Of a stretch of 64,000 nucleotides of DNA, positions 34,841 to 44,696 are shown piece after piece (position 1 is the stretch's first letter; every line of letters begins with the position of its first letter). Position numbers and translations under genes: made by a program. The stretch covers positions 682,001 through 746,000 of the forward strand of contig NZ_SOEO01000001.1 in NCBI RefSeq assembly GCF_004365655.1. The letters run 5' to 3'. Under the pieces are notes generated by a model. The model had not been told where the DNA came from, searched no databases, and saw only the letters and a program-made list of their open reading frames with translations. This DNA comes from Epilithonimonas xixisoli. GTDB lineage: Bacteria; Bacteroidota; Bacteroidia; Flavobacteriales; Weeksellaceae.

Positions 34841-36310
34841 ATGATTTTAATTGTCGATGATAACCAGAACAACATCTATTCACTCAAAAAACTACTGGAA
34901 TCCAAAGATTTTCCTGTAGATACAGCCAGTTCTGGCGAAGAAGCATTGGGTAAAGCCCTCAAAAATGATTATGCACTCATTATTCTAGACGTTCAGATGC
35001 CAGGAATGGATGGTTTCGAAGTCGCAGAAACATTTACGGGATACAGCAAGACCAAAGATATTCCCATTATTTTCTTATCTGCGGTCAACACAGAGAAGCA
35101 ATTTATCACGCGAGGTTACGATTCTGGTGGGATGGATTACGTTACGAAACCAATAGATCCCGAAATCCTTCTTCTGAAGGTCAAAACATTCTACAACCTT
35201 CAGGAAAACAACATTGCGCTCAAAAAATCTCAGCAAAGCCTAGAGTTGGAAGTCAAAGGCAGGAGAGAAGCACAGGTTTCTATGCGATCCGAGATCGATC
35301 ATTTTCATTTGATGTTGGAAGCGCTTCCCCAAATTGCCTTTACCTTGGATCAAAATGGTGTAGTGACTTTTGTGAATAGAAAATGGTTTGACTATTCCAC
35401 ATTGGAACAGAAATTCCCAGAAACGCATCCCGATGATTTGGATATTAATGAAGAATTCGAACGTTGCAGGAAAAAGGGAAAAGCCTTGGAATTGGAAATC
35501 CGAATTAAAAATTTAAATTCCGGCGAGTTCCGCTACCATCTTCTGAGAATGTCCCCCGTGCATCAAAATGAAAAAGTGAAAAACTGGGTCGGAACTTTCA
35601 CAGATATTGACGATCAGAAGAAAGTCGAAAAAGAAAAAGACGAGTTCCTCAGTATCGCCAGTCACGAACTCAAAACACCGCTTACCAGCATCAAAGCTTA
35701 TATGCAGCTTTTGGATCGTAAGCTCAAAAATAATTTAGAAAGCAAAGAAGGAACATTCGTTATCAAAGCATTAGACCAAATCGAAAAACTGAACAGCCTT
35801 ATTAGTGATTTGCTGGATGTCTCAAAAATCGATAACGGGAAACTCAGAATCAACAAAAAACCTGAGGATTTGGAAAAACTCATCCACAACACCATCGATA
35901 CCATCGTACAAACCCACGAAAATATCAATATCAAAATCGACCGCCATATCGCTAAAATCGATCATTTGATTCCTTTTGATGCCATCCGCATAGAGCAGGT
36001 TTTGATTAATTTTCTTACCAACGCAATCAAGTATTCTCCGGACAATCACCAGATTATCGTTACCACTTTTGTAGATGAGGAGGAGGTGAAAGTAAGCGTT
36101 ACGGATTTTGGAATCGGGATTCCAGATTTCAAGCAGGATTCTGTTTTTCGCAAGTTCTACCGTGTCGAGGAATCGTCTGTTCAATTCCAAGGGATGGGAA
36201 TCGGTTTGTACATCTGTTCAGAGATCATCAAGCAGCACCACGGAACCATTGGATTATCCAGCAAATTGGAAGAAGGTTCCACATTTTACTTTACATTACC
36301 ATTAAACTAA
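34841..36310 (+). CDS. receiver-PAS hybrid histidine kinase
   Basis: A 489-residue cytoplasmic kinase. An N-terminal receiver (1-120, phospho-acceptor D50 in ILDVQMPGMDG), a short coiled coil, a PAS domain (about 150-265), HisKA with its histidine near residue 275 (ASHELKTPLTSIK) and HATPase_c (about 370-489; GIGIPDF, GMGIGLYI). With an input receiver it is regulated by another phospho-donor rather than by a membrane sensor. First gene of a six-gene cluster, 7 bases before the large hybrid kinase. Confidence 0.92.
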   Translation: MILIVDDNQNNIYSLKKLLESKDFPVDTASSGEEALGKALKNDYALIILDVQMPGMDGFEVAETFTGYSKTKDIPIIFLSAVNTEKQFITRGYDSGGMDYVTKPIDPEILLLKVKTFYNLQENNIALKKSQQSLELEVKGRREAQVSMRSEIDHFHLMLEALPQIAFTLDQNGVVTFVNRKWFDYSTLEQKFPETHPDDLDINEEFERCRKKGKALELEIRIKNLNSGEFRYHLLRMSPVHQNEKVKNWVGTFTDIDDQKKVEKEKDEFLSIASHELKTPLTSIKAYMQLLDRKLKNNLESKEGTFVIKALDQIEKLNSLISDLLDVSKIDNGKLRINKKPEDLEKLIHNTIDTIVQTHENINIKIDRHIAKIDHLIPFDAIRIEQVLINFLTNAIKYSPDNHQIIVTTFVDEEEVKVSVTDFGIGIPDFKQDSVFRKFYRVEESSVQFQGMGIGLYICSEIIKQHHGTIGLSSKLEEGSTFYFTLPLN

Positions 36311-36317
36311 TTTTTCT

Positions 36318-39300
36318 ATGCCGAAAAAAGTAATCAGAAATCTACAGTTCGGAATCGGATTTTCATTATTTATATTAATAGCAAGTTCCGTCGCATCCTA
36401 CTGGAGCATCAAAAATCAGATGCAACACCGAGAGAATGTCTCGCAAAGCAGACGTTCGGTCACGGCAGTCAAAGATGTTCTCATCGCACTTTTGGATGCA
36501 GAAACAGGAAACAGAGGTTATCAACTTACGGGTAGAGAAAGCTTTCTGGATCCGTACAACAAGAGTTTGGCAGAATATTCCAAATCTATGGATTATGCTA
36601 AATCTCTGGATATCAAAGAACCGGAACAATTGGCAAGACTGAAGCAATTGGAGAAAAATGTAGAAGTCAATATCAAAAATCTAAAACAGTTTGTAGAAAA
36701 CAAAAAGCGTGGCTTTGAGATGACTCAGTATCAGATCGAGCAGAGCAAACTGTATATGGATACTTGTCGTACGTTGGTTCTGGACTTTGTAAAATCCGAA
36801 GAAGTAGGATTGGAGAAGAAAAACAAAGATCTGGACAGCTCTTCCAGTACGACGGTTTGGTTTATCATTTTTTCATCTTTGGCAGCCATTGCAGTTACCA
36901 CATTTTTTTACATTAAACTGAAAAATGATTTACTCAGAAGAGACAAACTGGAGAAAGAACTGAAACAAAAAGATTTCGAAATTTCGCAACGTCTTAGTAT
37001 GATTCAGCAGGTTGCAAATCGGGTTTCAAACGGCGATTATGGACAGAAGATTACAGAGGTCTATGACGGCGATTTGGGCGATTTGGTAGATTCTCTCAAT
37101 CATATGACAGAGTCTCTCAAGATTTCTTTTGATGAGATTAATAAAAGTGATTGGCGACAAAAAGGTTTGGCTTTGCTGAATGAAGCGTTGGTTGGAAACA
37201 AATCGGTGAAACAAGTCACGAAAGATTCACTCAATCAATTGATTGATTATGGAAATTGTACCAATGGCGCAGTTTATTTGATTGAAGACGGAACATTGAA
37301 ACTTCAGGGTTCCATTGGTTTGGAAAGCAATATGAAGCAGTTTTTTGAACCTGGCGAAGGAATGGTAGGGCAAGTGTTTCTCAACAAAAAAGCGAAAGCT
37401 TACAATGATTTGGATGATAAAGATTTTGCCGTAAGTTTCGCAAGCAGCAAGATTAAAATCAATGCCATTTTGTTGCTGCCGATAATGTCGGATTTGCAGA
37501 TTGTAGGCGTTTTGGAATTGAGTTCGGATCATAATTTTGATGAAGACAGAATCGAGTATTTCACCGAAAGTGTAAGAAATATAGCCATTGCCATCCGTGC
37601 TGCAAGAGGTCGTGAAAAAGAACAGCGTTTGCTGGAGGAAACTCAGGCGCAGTCAGAGGAATTACAAGTTCAACACTCCGAACTGGAAAATCTGAATACC
37701 GAACTGGAAGCACAAACCCAAAAACTGCAAGCTTCCGAAGAAGAACTGAAGGTACAACAGGAAGAATTGATGCAAACCAATACAGAACTGGAGGAACGTT
37801 CCAAATTGCTGGAAGAGAAAAACCAACTGATTGCAGAACGAAATATTGAGATTCAAAGAAAAGCCGAAGAGCTAGCCCTCAGCACACAATACAAATCCGA
37901 ATTTCTGGCCAATATGTCGCACGAATTGCGAACGCCGCTTAATTCAATTCTACTATTATCAAGATTAATGGCGGAAAATCCGGACGAAAATCTGAACGAA
38001 GATCAGATAGAATCAGCAAAAGTGATTCAAAGTTCGGGAACAAGTCTATTGACTTTGATTGATGAAATTCTAGATCTTGCCAAGATCGAATCCGGGAAAA
38101 TGTCTTTGGAATATCAGGATGTTGTGATTGCAGAAGTGGTTCACGATTTGAAAAATCTTATCAATCCTTTGGTCAAAGAAAAAGGCATCGATTTTAATAT
38201 CAATATCGATGAAAACCTCGAAAAAACCATAGAAACGGATCGCCTTCGATTGGATCAGGTTCTTAGAAATCTGATGTCCAACGCGCTGAAATTTACTAAA
38301 GAAGGAAGCGTTGAACTCAATATCAAAAAGTATCCGAAAAATAAAGATTTCATCATTTTCTCGGTTAAAGATAGCGGCATCGGAATTCCGGAAGAAAAAC
38401 AAAAAATCATCTTCGAAGCCTTCCAGCAAGCGGACGGATCTACGCAACGCAAGTTTGGCGGAACCGGTTTGGGATTGTCGATCAGTCGGGAAATTGCCAA
38501 ATTATTAGGTGGACATCTTGAGCTTGAAAGCAAAGTAAATGAAGGAAGCGAATTCAGTTTGGTTATTCCAATCAATGAGAAATTCAAATTTACAAACAGT
38601 CATTCGGATCAGAATTTGGTGGAGGTGATTCTGGAAGATGTGGAAGTCATTAAACATATCATAGATGAGGATTCTGCCGCGTCAAATTCTAAAACCTTGG
38701 AAATCCCGGCAGGAGTGGAGGATGACAGAAACGATATTTCCCAAGATGACAAAGTGATTCTCATCATAGAGGATGATACCAATTTTGCAAAAGCATTGTT
38801 GAAATATGCTAGGCTCAATAGTTACAAAGGAATCGTGGTTGTGCGTGGCGACGAGGCTTTGTCTGCCGCTTTGGAATATCATCCTTCAGCAATTTTGCTA
38901 GATGTACAGCTTCCTGTGAAAGACGGCTGGCAAGTGATGGACGAGCTGAAAAGTAATCCGCAAACCAAACCAATTCCAGTTCATATGATGTCTTCTCTTC
39001 ACGTGAAACAAGAAAGTTTGATGAAAGGTGCGATTGATTTCATTAATAAACCTGTGGCCCTGGAGCAGATGACAGACGTTTTCAAAAAGATTGAAGATGC
39101 GCTTAAAAAATCACCTCAGAAAGTATTGATTGTAGAAGAGAATGCGAAACACGCTAGTGCATTGTCGTATTTCCTGAGCAATTTTAATATTTCACTTTCT
39201 GTGGAAGACAATGTGGAAGACAGCGTTCGTGCTTTCAATACAGATCAGGTAGATTGCGTGATTTTGGACATCGGACCCAACCGTAGAAATGCCTACAAAA

Positions 39301-39923
39301 TCATCGAATCGATTAAAAGTTATGAAGGTTTGGAAAATCTTCCGATCATTATTTTTACCGAAAGAAATCTTTCTACTTCAGAAGAATTGAAGATCAAACA
39401 ATATGCAGATTCTATAGTTGTGAAAACGGCGCATTCTTACCAAAGAATTTTGGATGAGGTTGGTTTGTTTTTACATTTGGTAGAGGAAAAAAGCAGTTCT
39501 GTAGAAACCATCAGAAACAAAACATTAGGTTCTTTGACGGAAGTTCTCAGCGGGAAAAAAATCCTGATTACAGATGACGATGTCCGCAATATTTTTTCAT
39601 TAACCAAAGCTTTGGAAAAATACAAAGTGGAAGTCGTATTGGCGATGGATGGCGTACAGGCATTAGAACAAATCAAGTTGAATCCCGACATCGATGTGGT
39701 TTTGATGGATATGATGATGCCAGAGATGGACGGCTACGAAACCATTCAAGAAATTAGAAAAATGCCACAATTCAGAAGACTTCCCATCATTGCGGTGACG
39801 GCAAAGTCTATGATTGGAGATCGTGACAAATGCATACAGGCAGGCGCTTCGGATTATATTACAAAACCTGTGGATATAGATCAGTTGCTGTCTCTGCTTC
39901 GGGTTTGGTTGTATGAAAGTTAA
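36318..39923 (+). CDS. large hybrid histidine kinase CHASE3-HAMP-GAF-HisKA-HATPase-3xREC
   Basis: A 1201-residue membrane kinase. TM (about 8-30), CHASE3-type extracellular sensor (about 35-180; ETGNRGYQLTG), TM (about 184-205), HAMP (about 215-275), GAF (about 290-430), a long coiled coil (435-525), HisKA with H535 (ANMSHELRTPLNS), HATPase_c (about 640-755) and three receivers (about 810-930, 935-1055 and 1080-1198). Receivers 1 and 3 have the standard acidic pocket; receiver 2 (VEENAKH, LDIGPNRR) keeps Asp and Lys but has EE in place of DD. It should feed phosphate to several outputs, with the next gene being a stand-alone receiver. Confidence 0.92.
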   Translation: MPKKVIRNLQFGIGFSLFILIASSVASYWSIKNQMQHRENVSQSRRSVTAVKDVLIALLDAETGNRGYQLTGRESFLDPYNKSLAEYSKSMDYAKSLDIKEPEQLARLKQLEKNVEVNIKNLKQFVENKKRGFEMTQYQIEQSKLYMDTCRTLVLDFVKSEEVGLEKKNKDLDSSSSTTVWFIIFSSLAAIAVTTFFYIKLKNDLLRRDKLEKELKQKDFEISQRLSMIQQVANRVSNGDYGQKITEVYDGDLGDLVDSLNHMTESLKISFDEINKSDWRQKGLALLNEALVGNKSVKQVTKDSLNQLIDYGNCTNGAVYLIEDGTLKLQGSIGLESNMKQFFEPGEGMVGQVFLNKKAKAYNDLDDKDFAVSFASSKIKINAILLLPIMSDLQIVGVLELSSDHNFDEDRIEYFTESVRNIAIAIRAARGREKEQRLLEETQAQSEELQVQHSELENLNTELEAQTQKLQASEEELKVQQEELMQTNTELEERSKLLEEKNQLIAERNIEIQRKAEELALSTQYKSEFLANMSHELRTPLNSILLLSRLMAENPDENLNEDQIESAKVIQSSGTSLLTLIDEILDLAKIESGKMSLEYQDVVIAEVVHDLKNLINPLVKEKGIDFNINIDENLEKTIETDRLRLDQVLRNLMSNALKFTKEGSVELNIKKYPKNKDFIIFSVKDSGIGIPEEKQKIIFEAFQQADGSTQRKFGGTGLGLSISREIAKLLGGHLELESKVNEGSEFSLVIPINEKFKFTNSHSDQNLVEVILEDVEVIKHIIDEDSAASNSKTLEIPAGVEDDRNDISQDDKVILIIEDDTNFAKALLKYARLNSYKGIVVVRGDEALSAALEYHPSAILLDVQLPVKDGWQVMDELKSNPQTKPIPVHMMSSLHVKQESLMKGAIDFINKPVALEQMTDVFKKIEDALKKSPQKVLIVEENAKHASALSYFLSNFNISLSVEDNVEDSVRAFNTDQVDCVILDIGPNRRNAYKIIESIKSYEGLENLPIIIFTERNLSTSEELKIKQYADSIVVKTAHSYQRILDEVGLFLHLVEEKSSSVETIRNKTLGSLTEVLSGKKILITDDDVRNIFSLTKALEKYKVEVVLAMDGVQALEQIKLNPDIDVVLMDMMMPEMDGYETIQEIRKMPQFRRLPIIAVTAKSMIGDRDKCIQAGASDYITKPVDIDQLLSLLRVWLYES

Positions 39924-39937
39924 ATCATAGAATTTTT

Positions 39938-40303
39938 ATGATAAAGAAAATTTTGATTGTGGACGATGATCCACGAAATATATTTGCTCTGAAACTAACT
40001 TTGAAAGCGCGTGGCTACAAAATTGTAAGTAGTACAACGGGAAAAGAAGCCATCCAAATTTTGGAACAAGATTCGGAAATCGGATTGGTTTTGATGGATA
40101 TGATGATGCCAGAGATGGACGGTTACGAAGCTGTGAAAATCATTCGTCAAATGCCAGCTGTACAAGATATTCCCGTGATTGCCGTCACAGCGCAGGCAAT
40201 GGAAGAAGACCGGCAGAAATGTCTGGATGCCGGCGCGCAGGATTATGTGAAAAAACCAATTGATGTAGATCAATTATTAATTGCAATAGAAAAATGGTGT
40301 TAG
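39938..40303 (+). CDS. stand-alone receiver-domain protein
   Basis: A 121-residue single receiver domain with D9-D10, phospho-acceptor D54 (LMDMMMPEMDGYEAV) and K near 106 (YVKKPID). It is strikingly similar to the third receiver of the preceding hybrid kinase (both share MDMMMPEMDGYE), so one is probably a duplicate of the other. Its last 10 bases overlap cheR. A shuttle or sink in the phosphorelay is likely. Confidence 0.9.
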   Translation: MIKKILIVDDDPRNIFALKLTLKARGYKIVSSTTGKEAIQILEQDSEIGLVLMDMMMPEMDGYEAVKIIRQMPAVQDIPVIAVTAQAMEEDRQKCLDAGAQDYVKKPIDVDQLLIAIEKWC

Positions 40304-41127
40304 AGCCAAGTATCATAAAAGACGAAGAAATCGAATTTCTGATCAAAGATGTGTACGACTTGTACGGATACGATTTTTCTTTGTACAGCAGAGCTTCTTT
40401 CAAACGCAGAGTCAACAGAATCTGTCTCATAGATCGTTTTACGAGCTTTGCAGAATTGCGATACACCATCATTAATGATCCCGATTATCTCAAACATTTC
40501 ATCGAAGAAATTACGGTAAACGTGACGGAAATGTTTCGTGATCCTCAATTTTTCAAAAAATTGAGAGAAGAGATTTTGCCACAATTGGGAACTTATCCCT
40601 TGATTAGAATCTGGGTTGCTGGCTGTTCTACGGGCGAGGAAGCTTACTCGATTGCAATTTTATTAAAGGAAGCGAATCTGTATCACAAATGTCTGATTTA
40701 CGGAACCGACATCAATCCTTCTGTTTTAGAAACTGCAAGAGGAGGCGTTTTCCCGATGCATCAAATGAAGATTTATTCGGAGAATTATATGTTGTCTGGT
40801 GGAAAAAAGGATTTTTCCGATTATTACACCGCCAATTATGACAGCGTAAGATTTGATAAAAGTCTGCAGGAAAAACTGATTTTGTCCACGCACAACTTGG
40901 TAGCAGACAGTTCTTTCAACAGTTTTCAATTGATCATTTGCCGCAATGTGCTGATTTATTTTGAAAAGTCTTTGCAGGAAAGGGTTTTTAATCTGTTTGA
41001 TGCGAGTTTGGAAAACTTAGGATATTTGGCTCTCGGGACAAAAGAAACATTGAGATTTTCAAATTTAGAGAAGTTTTATCATCAGATTGGCGATCAGAAA
41101 ATTTGGAAAAAAGTTGATCATAATTAA
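40294..41127 (+). CDS. cheR: CheR-type protein-glutamate methyltransferase
   Basis: A 277-residue S-adenosylmethionine-dependent methyltransferase with an N-terminal helical domain and the catalytic domain. NVTEMFRDPQFF (about 71-82), GCSTGEEAYSIAI (about 109-121) and RNVLIYF (about 214-220) are the CheR signature motifs. The ATG lies 10 bases inside the preceding gene, so translation is coupled. With the adjacent CheB it would modify glutamates on a partner, but there is no chemoreceptor, CheA or CheW in the window. Confidence 0.9.
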   Translation: MVLEPSIIKDEEIEFLIKDVYDLYGYDFSLYSRASFKRRVNRICLIDRFTSFAELRYTIINDPDYLKHFIEEITVNVTEMFRDPQFFKKLREEILPQLGTYPLIRIWVAGCSTGEEAYSIAILLKEANLYHKCLIYGTDINPSVLETARGGVFPMHQMKIYSENYMLSGGKKDFSDYYTANYDSVRFDKSLQEKLILSTHNLVADSSFNSFQLIICRNVLIYFEKSLQERVFNLFDASLENLGYLALGTKETLRFSNLEKFYHQIGDQKIWKKVDHN

Positions 41128-41138
41128 GATTTGAAACG

Positions 41139-41711
41139 ATGTCATCAGAAATCAATCCGACCGAATTAATTGTCATTGGAGGCTCCGCTGGAAGTCTTCA
41201 GGTCATTATGGAATTGATTAAAAATCTGAACGAAAATCTGAAATTTCCAATCCTAATCGTGGTTCATAGAAAAGCATATTCTACAAGTATTCTTCCCACT
41301 TTGTTACAACAATTCACAAAAATGAAAGTGGAGGAAATTGAGGATAAAACGGAGATCTTGAGCAACAGAATTTACATCGTCCCGGCGGATTATCATCTCT
41401 TGTTTGAGAGTAAAAATACGGTTTCTCTGGATGGTTCGGAAAAGATGAATTACTCGAGGCCTTCTATAGATGTGACTTTCAAATCTGCTGCAGAAATGTT
41501 TGGAGAAAGCCTTGTAGGAGTTCTTCTTTCCGGCGCCAATGCGGATGGAGTAGAAGGTTTGCAGTATATCAAAAAGAATAATGGAAAAGTCTGGATCCAG
41601 GATCCGGAAACGGCGGAGGTAGATTATATGCCAAGGCGTGCGACTGAAGAAGTGGATTTTGATTTGTTGATTTTGCCGAAAAAACTGGCAGATTGCATTA
41701 ATCAATTATAA
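41139..41711 (+). CDS. cheB: CheB-type methylesterase (no receiver)
   Basis: A 190-residue protein comprising only the methylesterase domain. The catalytic serine is S16 in GGSAGS; RPSIDVTF and LSGANADG are also family motifs, the latter holding the catalytic Asp. The usual N-terminal receiver of chemotaxis CheB is absent, so activity may be controlled by the separate receiver proteins encoded on either side. It follows cheR by 11 bases. Confidence 0.9.
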   Translation: MSSEINPTELIVIGGSAGSLQVIMELIKNLNENLKFPILIVVHRKAYSTSILPTLLQQFTKMKVEEIEDKTEILSNRIYIVPADYHLLFESKNTVSLDGSEKMNYSRPSIDVTFKSAAEMFGESLVGVLLSGANADGVEGLQYIKKNNGKVWIQDPETAEVDYMPRRATEEVDFDLLILPKKLADCINQL

Positions 41712-41741
41712 AAAAATATAAAACAAGAAACTAACTATAAA

Positions 41742-42101
41742 ATGAAAAAGCTATTAATATTTGATGATGATAAAAGCATTCTGGAAGTCATCAGCATTAT
41801 TTTCGAGGAAAATGGATACAAGGTAGAGATCTCAGAAACATCGCACGATATTATCCAAAAAGTGACAGAATTTCAACCAGATGTAATTTTGATGGACAAT
41901 TGGATTCCCAATATCGGAGGTGTAGAAGCAACAAGATTACTCAAGAATCACGAAGATTTTAAACACATTCCTGTCATCTATGTTACCGCGAACAATGATA
42001 TCGAGATGCTCGCACAAAAAGCCAGCGCAGATGATTTCGTTGCAAAACCTTTTAATTTGGAGGATTTGGAAGAGAAAGTGGCGTATCACATGAATTCCTG
42101 A
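41742..42101 (+). CDS. stand-alone receiver-domain protein
   Basis: A 119-residue single receiver with D8-D9-D10, phospho-acceptor D52 (LMDNWIPNIGG) and K near 105 (FVAKPF). It is the last gene of the cluster, 30 bases after cheB. Like the receiver at 39938, it has no output domain. Confidence 0.88.
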   Translation: MKKLLIFDDDKSILEVISIIFEENGYKVEISETSHDIIQKVTEFQPDVILMDNWIPNIGGVEATRLLKNHEDFKHIPVIYVTANNDIEMLAQKASADDFVAKPFNLEDLEEKVAYHMNS

Positions 42102-42223
42102 AAAATTAAAAAACCAATGTTTCAAAAGCATTTGTAGATTGTAAAATAAAGAAAAATAGATTAATTTTAAATCAGAAAGATTAACATAAGTTAATCAAAA
42201 TAGTAGGATCCAATTAATTATAT

Positions 42224-42231
42224 TACCTTTG
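42224..42231 (+). promoter_or_regulatory. putative -7 box of the acyl-CoA dehydrogenase gene
   Basis: TACCTTTG fits TAnnTTTG, but no clear TTG lies at the correct distance upstream. If used, the leader is about 110 bases. Confidence 0.3.
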
Positions 42232-42349
42232 TTTTATTATTTATAATTGTGAAGCTGCTGAATTATTGTATAGTTCAATTGCCATTCGTTTCACATTATT
42301 TTTTTGTTGCAATAATGGCTTGCAGCGTTTTTTTATCTCTCAAACTATT

Positions 42350-43858
42350 ATGAATGCACTAGCATTGGATTTACCTACAGATTCCTACACGGAGTTTCTA
42401 AACCGCTTCAAGACCTCGTTGTCAGCTCTTTTTCAGAAAGAAAATATAGATCAGCTTAGCCTTTCGCGAGGTTTGCCGGCTAATGTCTGGAAAGAGATTT
42501 TCAATTTGAAGCCGTTATCTGTTGCTATTCCTACAGAGTTTGGAGGGAGAGGCGTGAAGGTGAAAGAATGTTTGGGAATCCTGTCCGCTGCATCTTATCA
42601 GTCTTTGCCTTTGTCTTTGACCTTTGGGATCAATATTGCACTTTTCCTAGAGCCATTGGCTAAATATGGAAACGAAATCATAAAAGGAGATATTTTCAAA
42701 CATTTTCTGGATTACGGCGCAATGGGCGGTTTGATGATTACAGAACCAGACTACGGTAGCGATGCTTTGAATATGAGAACTCAAAATCAATTGATTGATA
42801 ATGAATATCATGTGAAAGGAACAAAGCATTGGCAAGGTCTTACAGGATTGGCGAATTATTGGCTAATCACTTCCAGAAATATGAATGCTGAAGGCAATCT
42901 TGCCAGAGATGTTGATTTCTTCATTGCGGACACCCATCAGCCGAATCAAAATATAGAAGTTACAGAATATTACGACAACGCGGGATTGTATATGATTCCT
43001 TACGGTCTTAACAAAGTTGATATCAAAGTTCCGGAACAGAACAAATTAATTCCAGAGTCTACAGGATTAAAACTAATGTTAGACGTTCTGCACAGAAGCA
43101 GATTCCAATTTCCGGGAATGGGAATGGGATTCCTGAAAAGAATGATGGACGAGGCTACGACGCATTGCAAAGAGCGAATCGTAGGTAATTCCAACCTTTT
43201 TTCTTTGGATCAGGTTCAGTTTCAATTGGCAAAGATGCAGTCATTTTTCACGCTTTGTTCTGCAATGTGTGCGAAGAGTTGCAAAGTGAGCGGGATTGAT
43301 AACGATGTTTCGGGAAGCGGTATTCATGCCAACAGTATGAAAGCTTTAGTAACAGATATGATGCAGGAAGCGGCGCAGATGTTGGTTCAGCTTTCCGGCG
43401 GAAAAGGCTACCGATTGAGCCACATCGGTGGACGTGGAATTATGGACAGCCGTCCTTTCCAGATTTTCGAAGGTTCTAATGAAATGCTTTACACGCAGAT
43501 TTCTGAAGGGATTTTGAAAGATATGAAGAAGAAAAAAACGGATAATCTGGGAGAATATCTTGCAATCAATGAATTGACTGTCAACGCTTCAAAGCTTTAT
43601 AAAAAAGAATTTGATTTCGCAATTGGAAGCCCAATTTCTCAGAGAAAAATGATAGATCTTGGAAAAGTGATTGCAAGAGTTGTAACGGTAAATGATTTAT
43701 TAGAACTTAATAACGATGGTTTTAGCCAGCAATTGACGGATAACTCTATCGAAATGGTAAGACAGGAGATTGTAACTTTGCTTGCATCTTTGCATCACCA
43801 CCAAAACATCAGCGCATTGGAAGATCTTGGAAACAGCGATTGGATGGCGTTTGCATAA
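42350..43858 (+). CDS. acyl-CoA dehydrogenase family protein
   Basis: A 502-residue flavoprotein from the ATG at 42350; the frame is open 28 codons upstream but those residues are not family-like. The N-terminal helical, middle beta (MITEPDYGSDALNMRTQ, the FAD/substrate region) and C-terminal helical (QLSGGKGYRLSHIGGRGIMDSR, then FEGSNEMLYTQI) parts follow the family order. It is about 100 residues longer than standard enzymes. The R and the GxGY..S segment that bind FAD are visible. It oxidises an acyl-CoA, but the chain length cannot be told. Monocistronic. Confidence 0.85.
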   Translation: MNALALDLPTDSYTEFLNRFKTSLSALFQKENIDQLSLSRGLPANVWKEIFNLKPLSVAIPTEFGGRGVKVKECLGILSAASYQSLPLSLTFGINIALFLEPLAKYGNEIIKGDIFKHFLDYGAMGGLMITEPDYGSDALNMRTQNQLIDNEYHVKGTKHWQGLTGLANYWLITSRNMNAEGNLARDVDFFIADTHQPNQNIEVTEYYDNAGLYMIPYGLNKVDIKVPEQNKLIPESTGLKLMLDVLHRSRFQFPGMGMGFLKRMMDEATTHCKERIVGNSNLFSLDQVQFQLAKMQSFFTLCSAMCAKSCKVSGIDNDVSGSGIHANSMKALVTDMMQEAAQMLVQLSGGKGYRLSHIGGRGIMDSRPFQIFEGSNEMLYTQISEGILKDMKKKKTDNLGEYLAINELTVNASKLYKKEFDFAIGSPISQRKMIDLGKVIARVVTVNDLLELNNDGFSQQLTDNSIEMVRQEIVTLLASLHHHQNISALEDLGNSDWMAFA

Positions 43859-43878
43859 TCTTTTCGAATAAAGTAGGA

Positions 43879-43913
43879 AGACCTCAAAGCAACTTGTTTT
43901 GAGGTCTTTTTTT
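43879..43913 (+). terminator. terminator of the acyl-CoA dehydrogenase gene
   Basis: A 10-bp stem (43879-43888 with 43898-43907) and eight-base loop, followed by a T-run. Confidence 0.8.
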
Positions 43914-43999
43914 TATTAATAATTTTTTAAAAATATTTCGATATAATATTAATTTGAAAATCAATTATTTAAAAAGATGAATGTTTGATAAATTTGTTG

Positions 44000-44007
44000 T
44001 ATATTTG
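44000..44007 (+). promoter_or_regulatory. -7 box of the cold-shock gene pair
   Basis: TATATTTG in the form TAnnTTTG, followed by an AT-rich start region; TTTG elements upstream are not at the ideal distance. It implies a leader of about 225 bases (44014-44239), which has a pyrimidine-rich part and an AT-rich part but no gene. Confidence 0.5.
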
Positions 44008-44239
44008 CATTATAATTTATAAAACAGGTCTCTGCCCTTGCTTTTTCTGCTACAGTTAAGAATACCCAATTTCTCTCTCTCAGTTTTCGCTTTCAGTACC
44101 AAATTTTTAAATTTTAATTTTTAGAATTAAAATAATTTGCTGACCTTTATTATTAAATTAGAAACTCTAATTAAGGTAAATCCAAGTTAGAAACATTCAA
44201 TTATTACATTAATTAAATAATCAAATACTAAAATAATTT

Positions 44240-44662
44240 ATGGCAGATTCTTTCTCCAAAAAAGAAAATTTTAAGAAAAAAATCGCAAAACAAAAAGAAA
44301 AAGCTATTCGTCGTGAAGAGCGCAAAACCAACAATGACAAAGGCAAAGAGTCTGAGTTCATGTATGTAGATGCCTACGGAAGATTGACTTCTACACCTCC
44401 AGAGGAGAGATTGGAAGTGGATCTGGACAACATCCAGCTTGGTGCAGCGCCGATAGAAGCAGAAGAATTAGTGAAAAAAGGAATCGTGACGTTCTTAAGT
44501 GAAAAAGGTTACGGATTCATCACAGAAGATAACAACAAAGAAAATGTTTTCTTCCATAGCAACAACTGCGCACAGCCAGTAAAAAAAGGAAACAAAGTCT
44601 CTTTCGAAAAAGAGAGATCGCCGAAAGGTTATTCCGCCATCAATATTCAACTTATCAAATAG
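44240..44662 (+). CDS. cold-shock-domain protein with basic N-terminal extension
   Basis: A 140-residue protein. Residues 1-35 are highly basic (KKENFKKKIAKQKEKAIRRE), residues 36-75 an acidic linker, and residues 78-140 a cold-shock domain with the RNP1 motif KGYGFITED and RNP2 NVFFHSNN. It binds single-stranded RNA or DNA, probably as an RNA chaperone. The basic extension is typical of a Bacteroidota subgroup. It is followed after 34 bases by a canonical cold-shock protein gene. Confidence 0.9.
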   Translation: MADSFSKKENFKKKIAKQKEKAIRREERKTNNDKGKESEFMYVDAYGRLTSTPPEERLEVDLDNIQLGAAPIEAEELVKKGIVTFLSEKGYGFITEDNNKENVFFHSNNCAQPVKKGNKVSFEKERSPKGYSAINIQLIK

Positions 44663-44696
44663 ATAAATATCAACAACAATTTTTAATACCATTACA

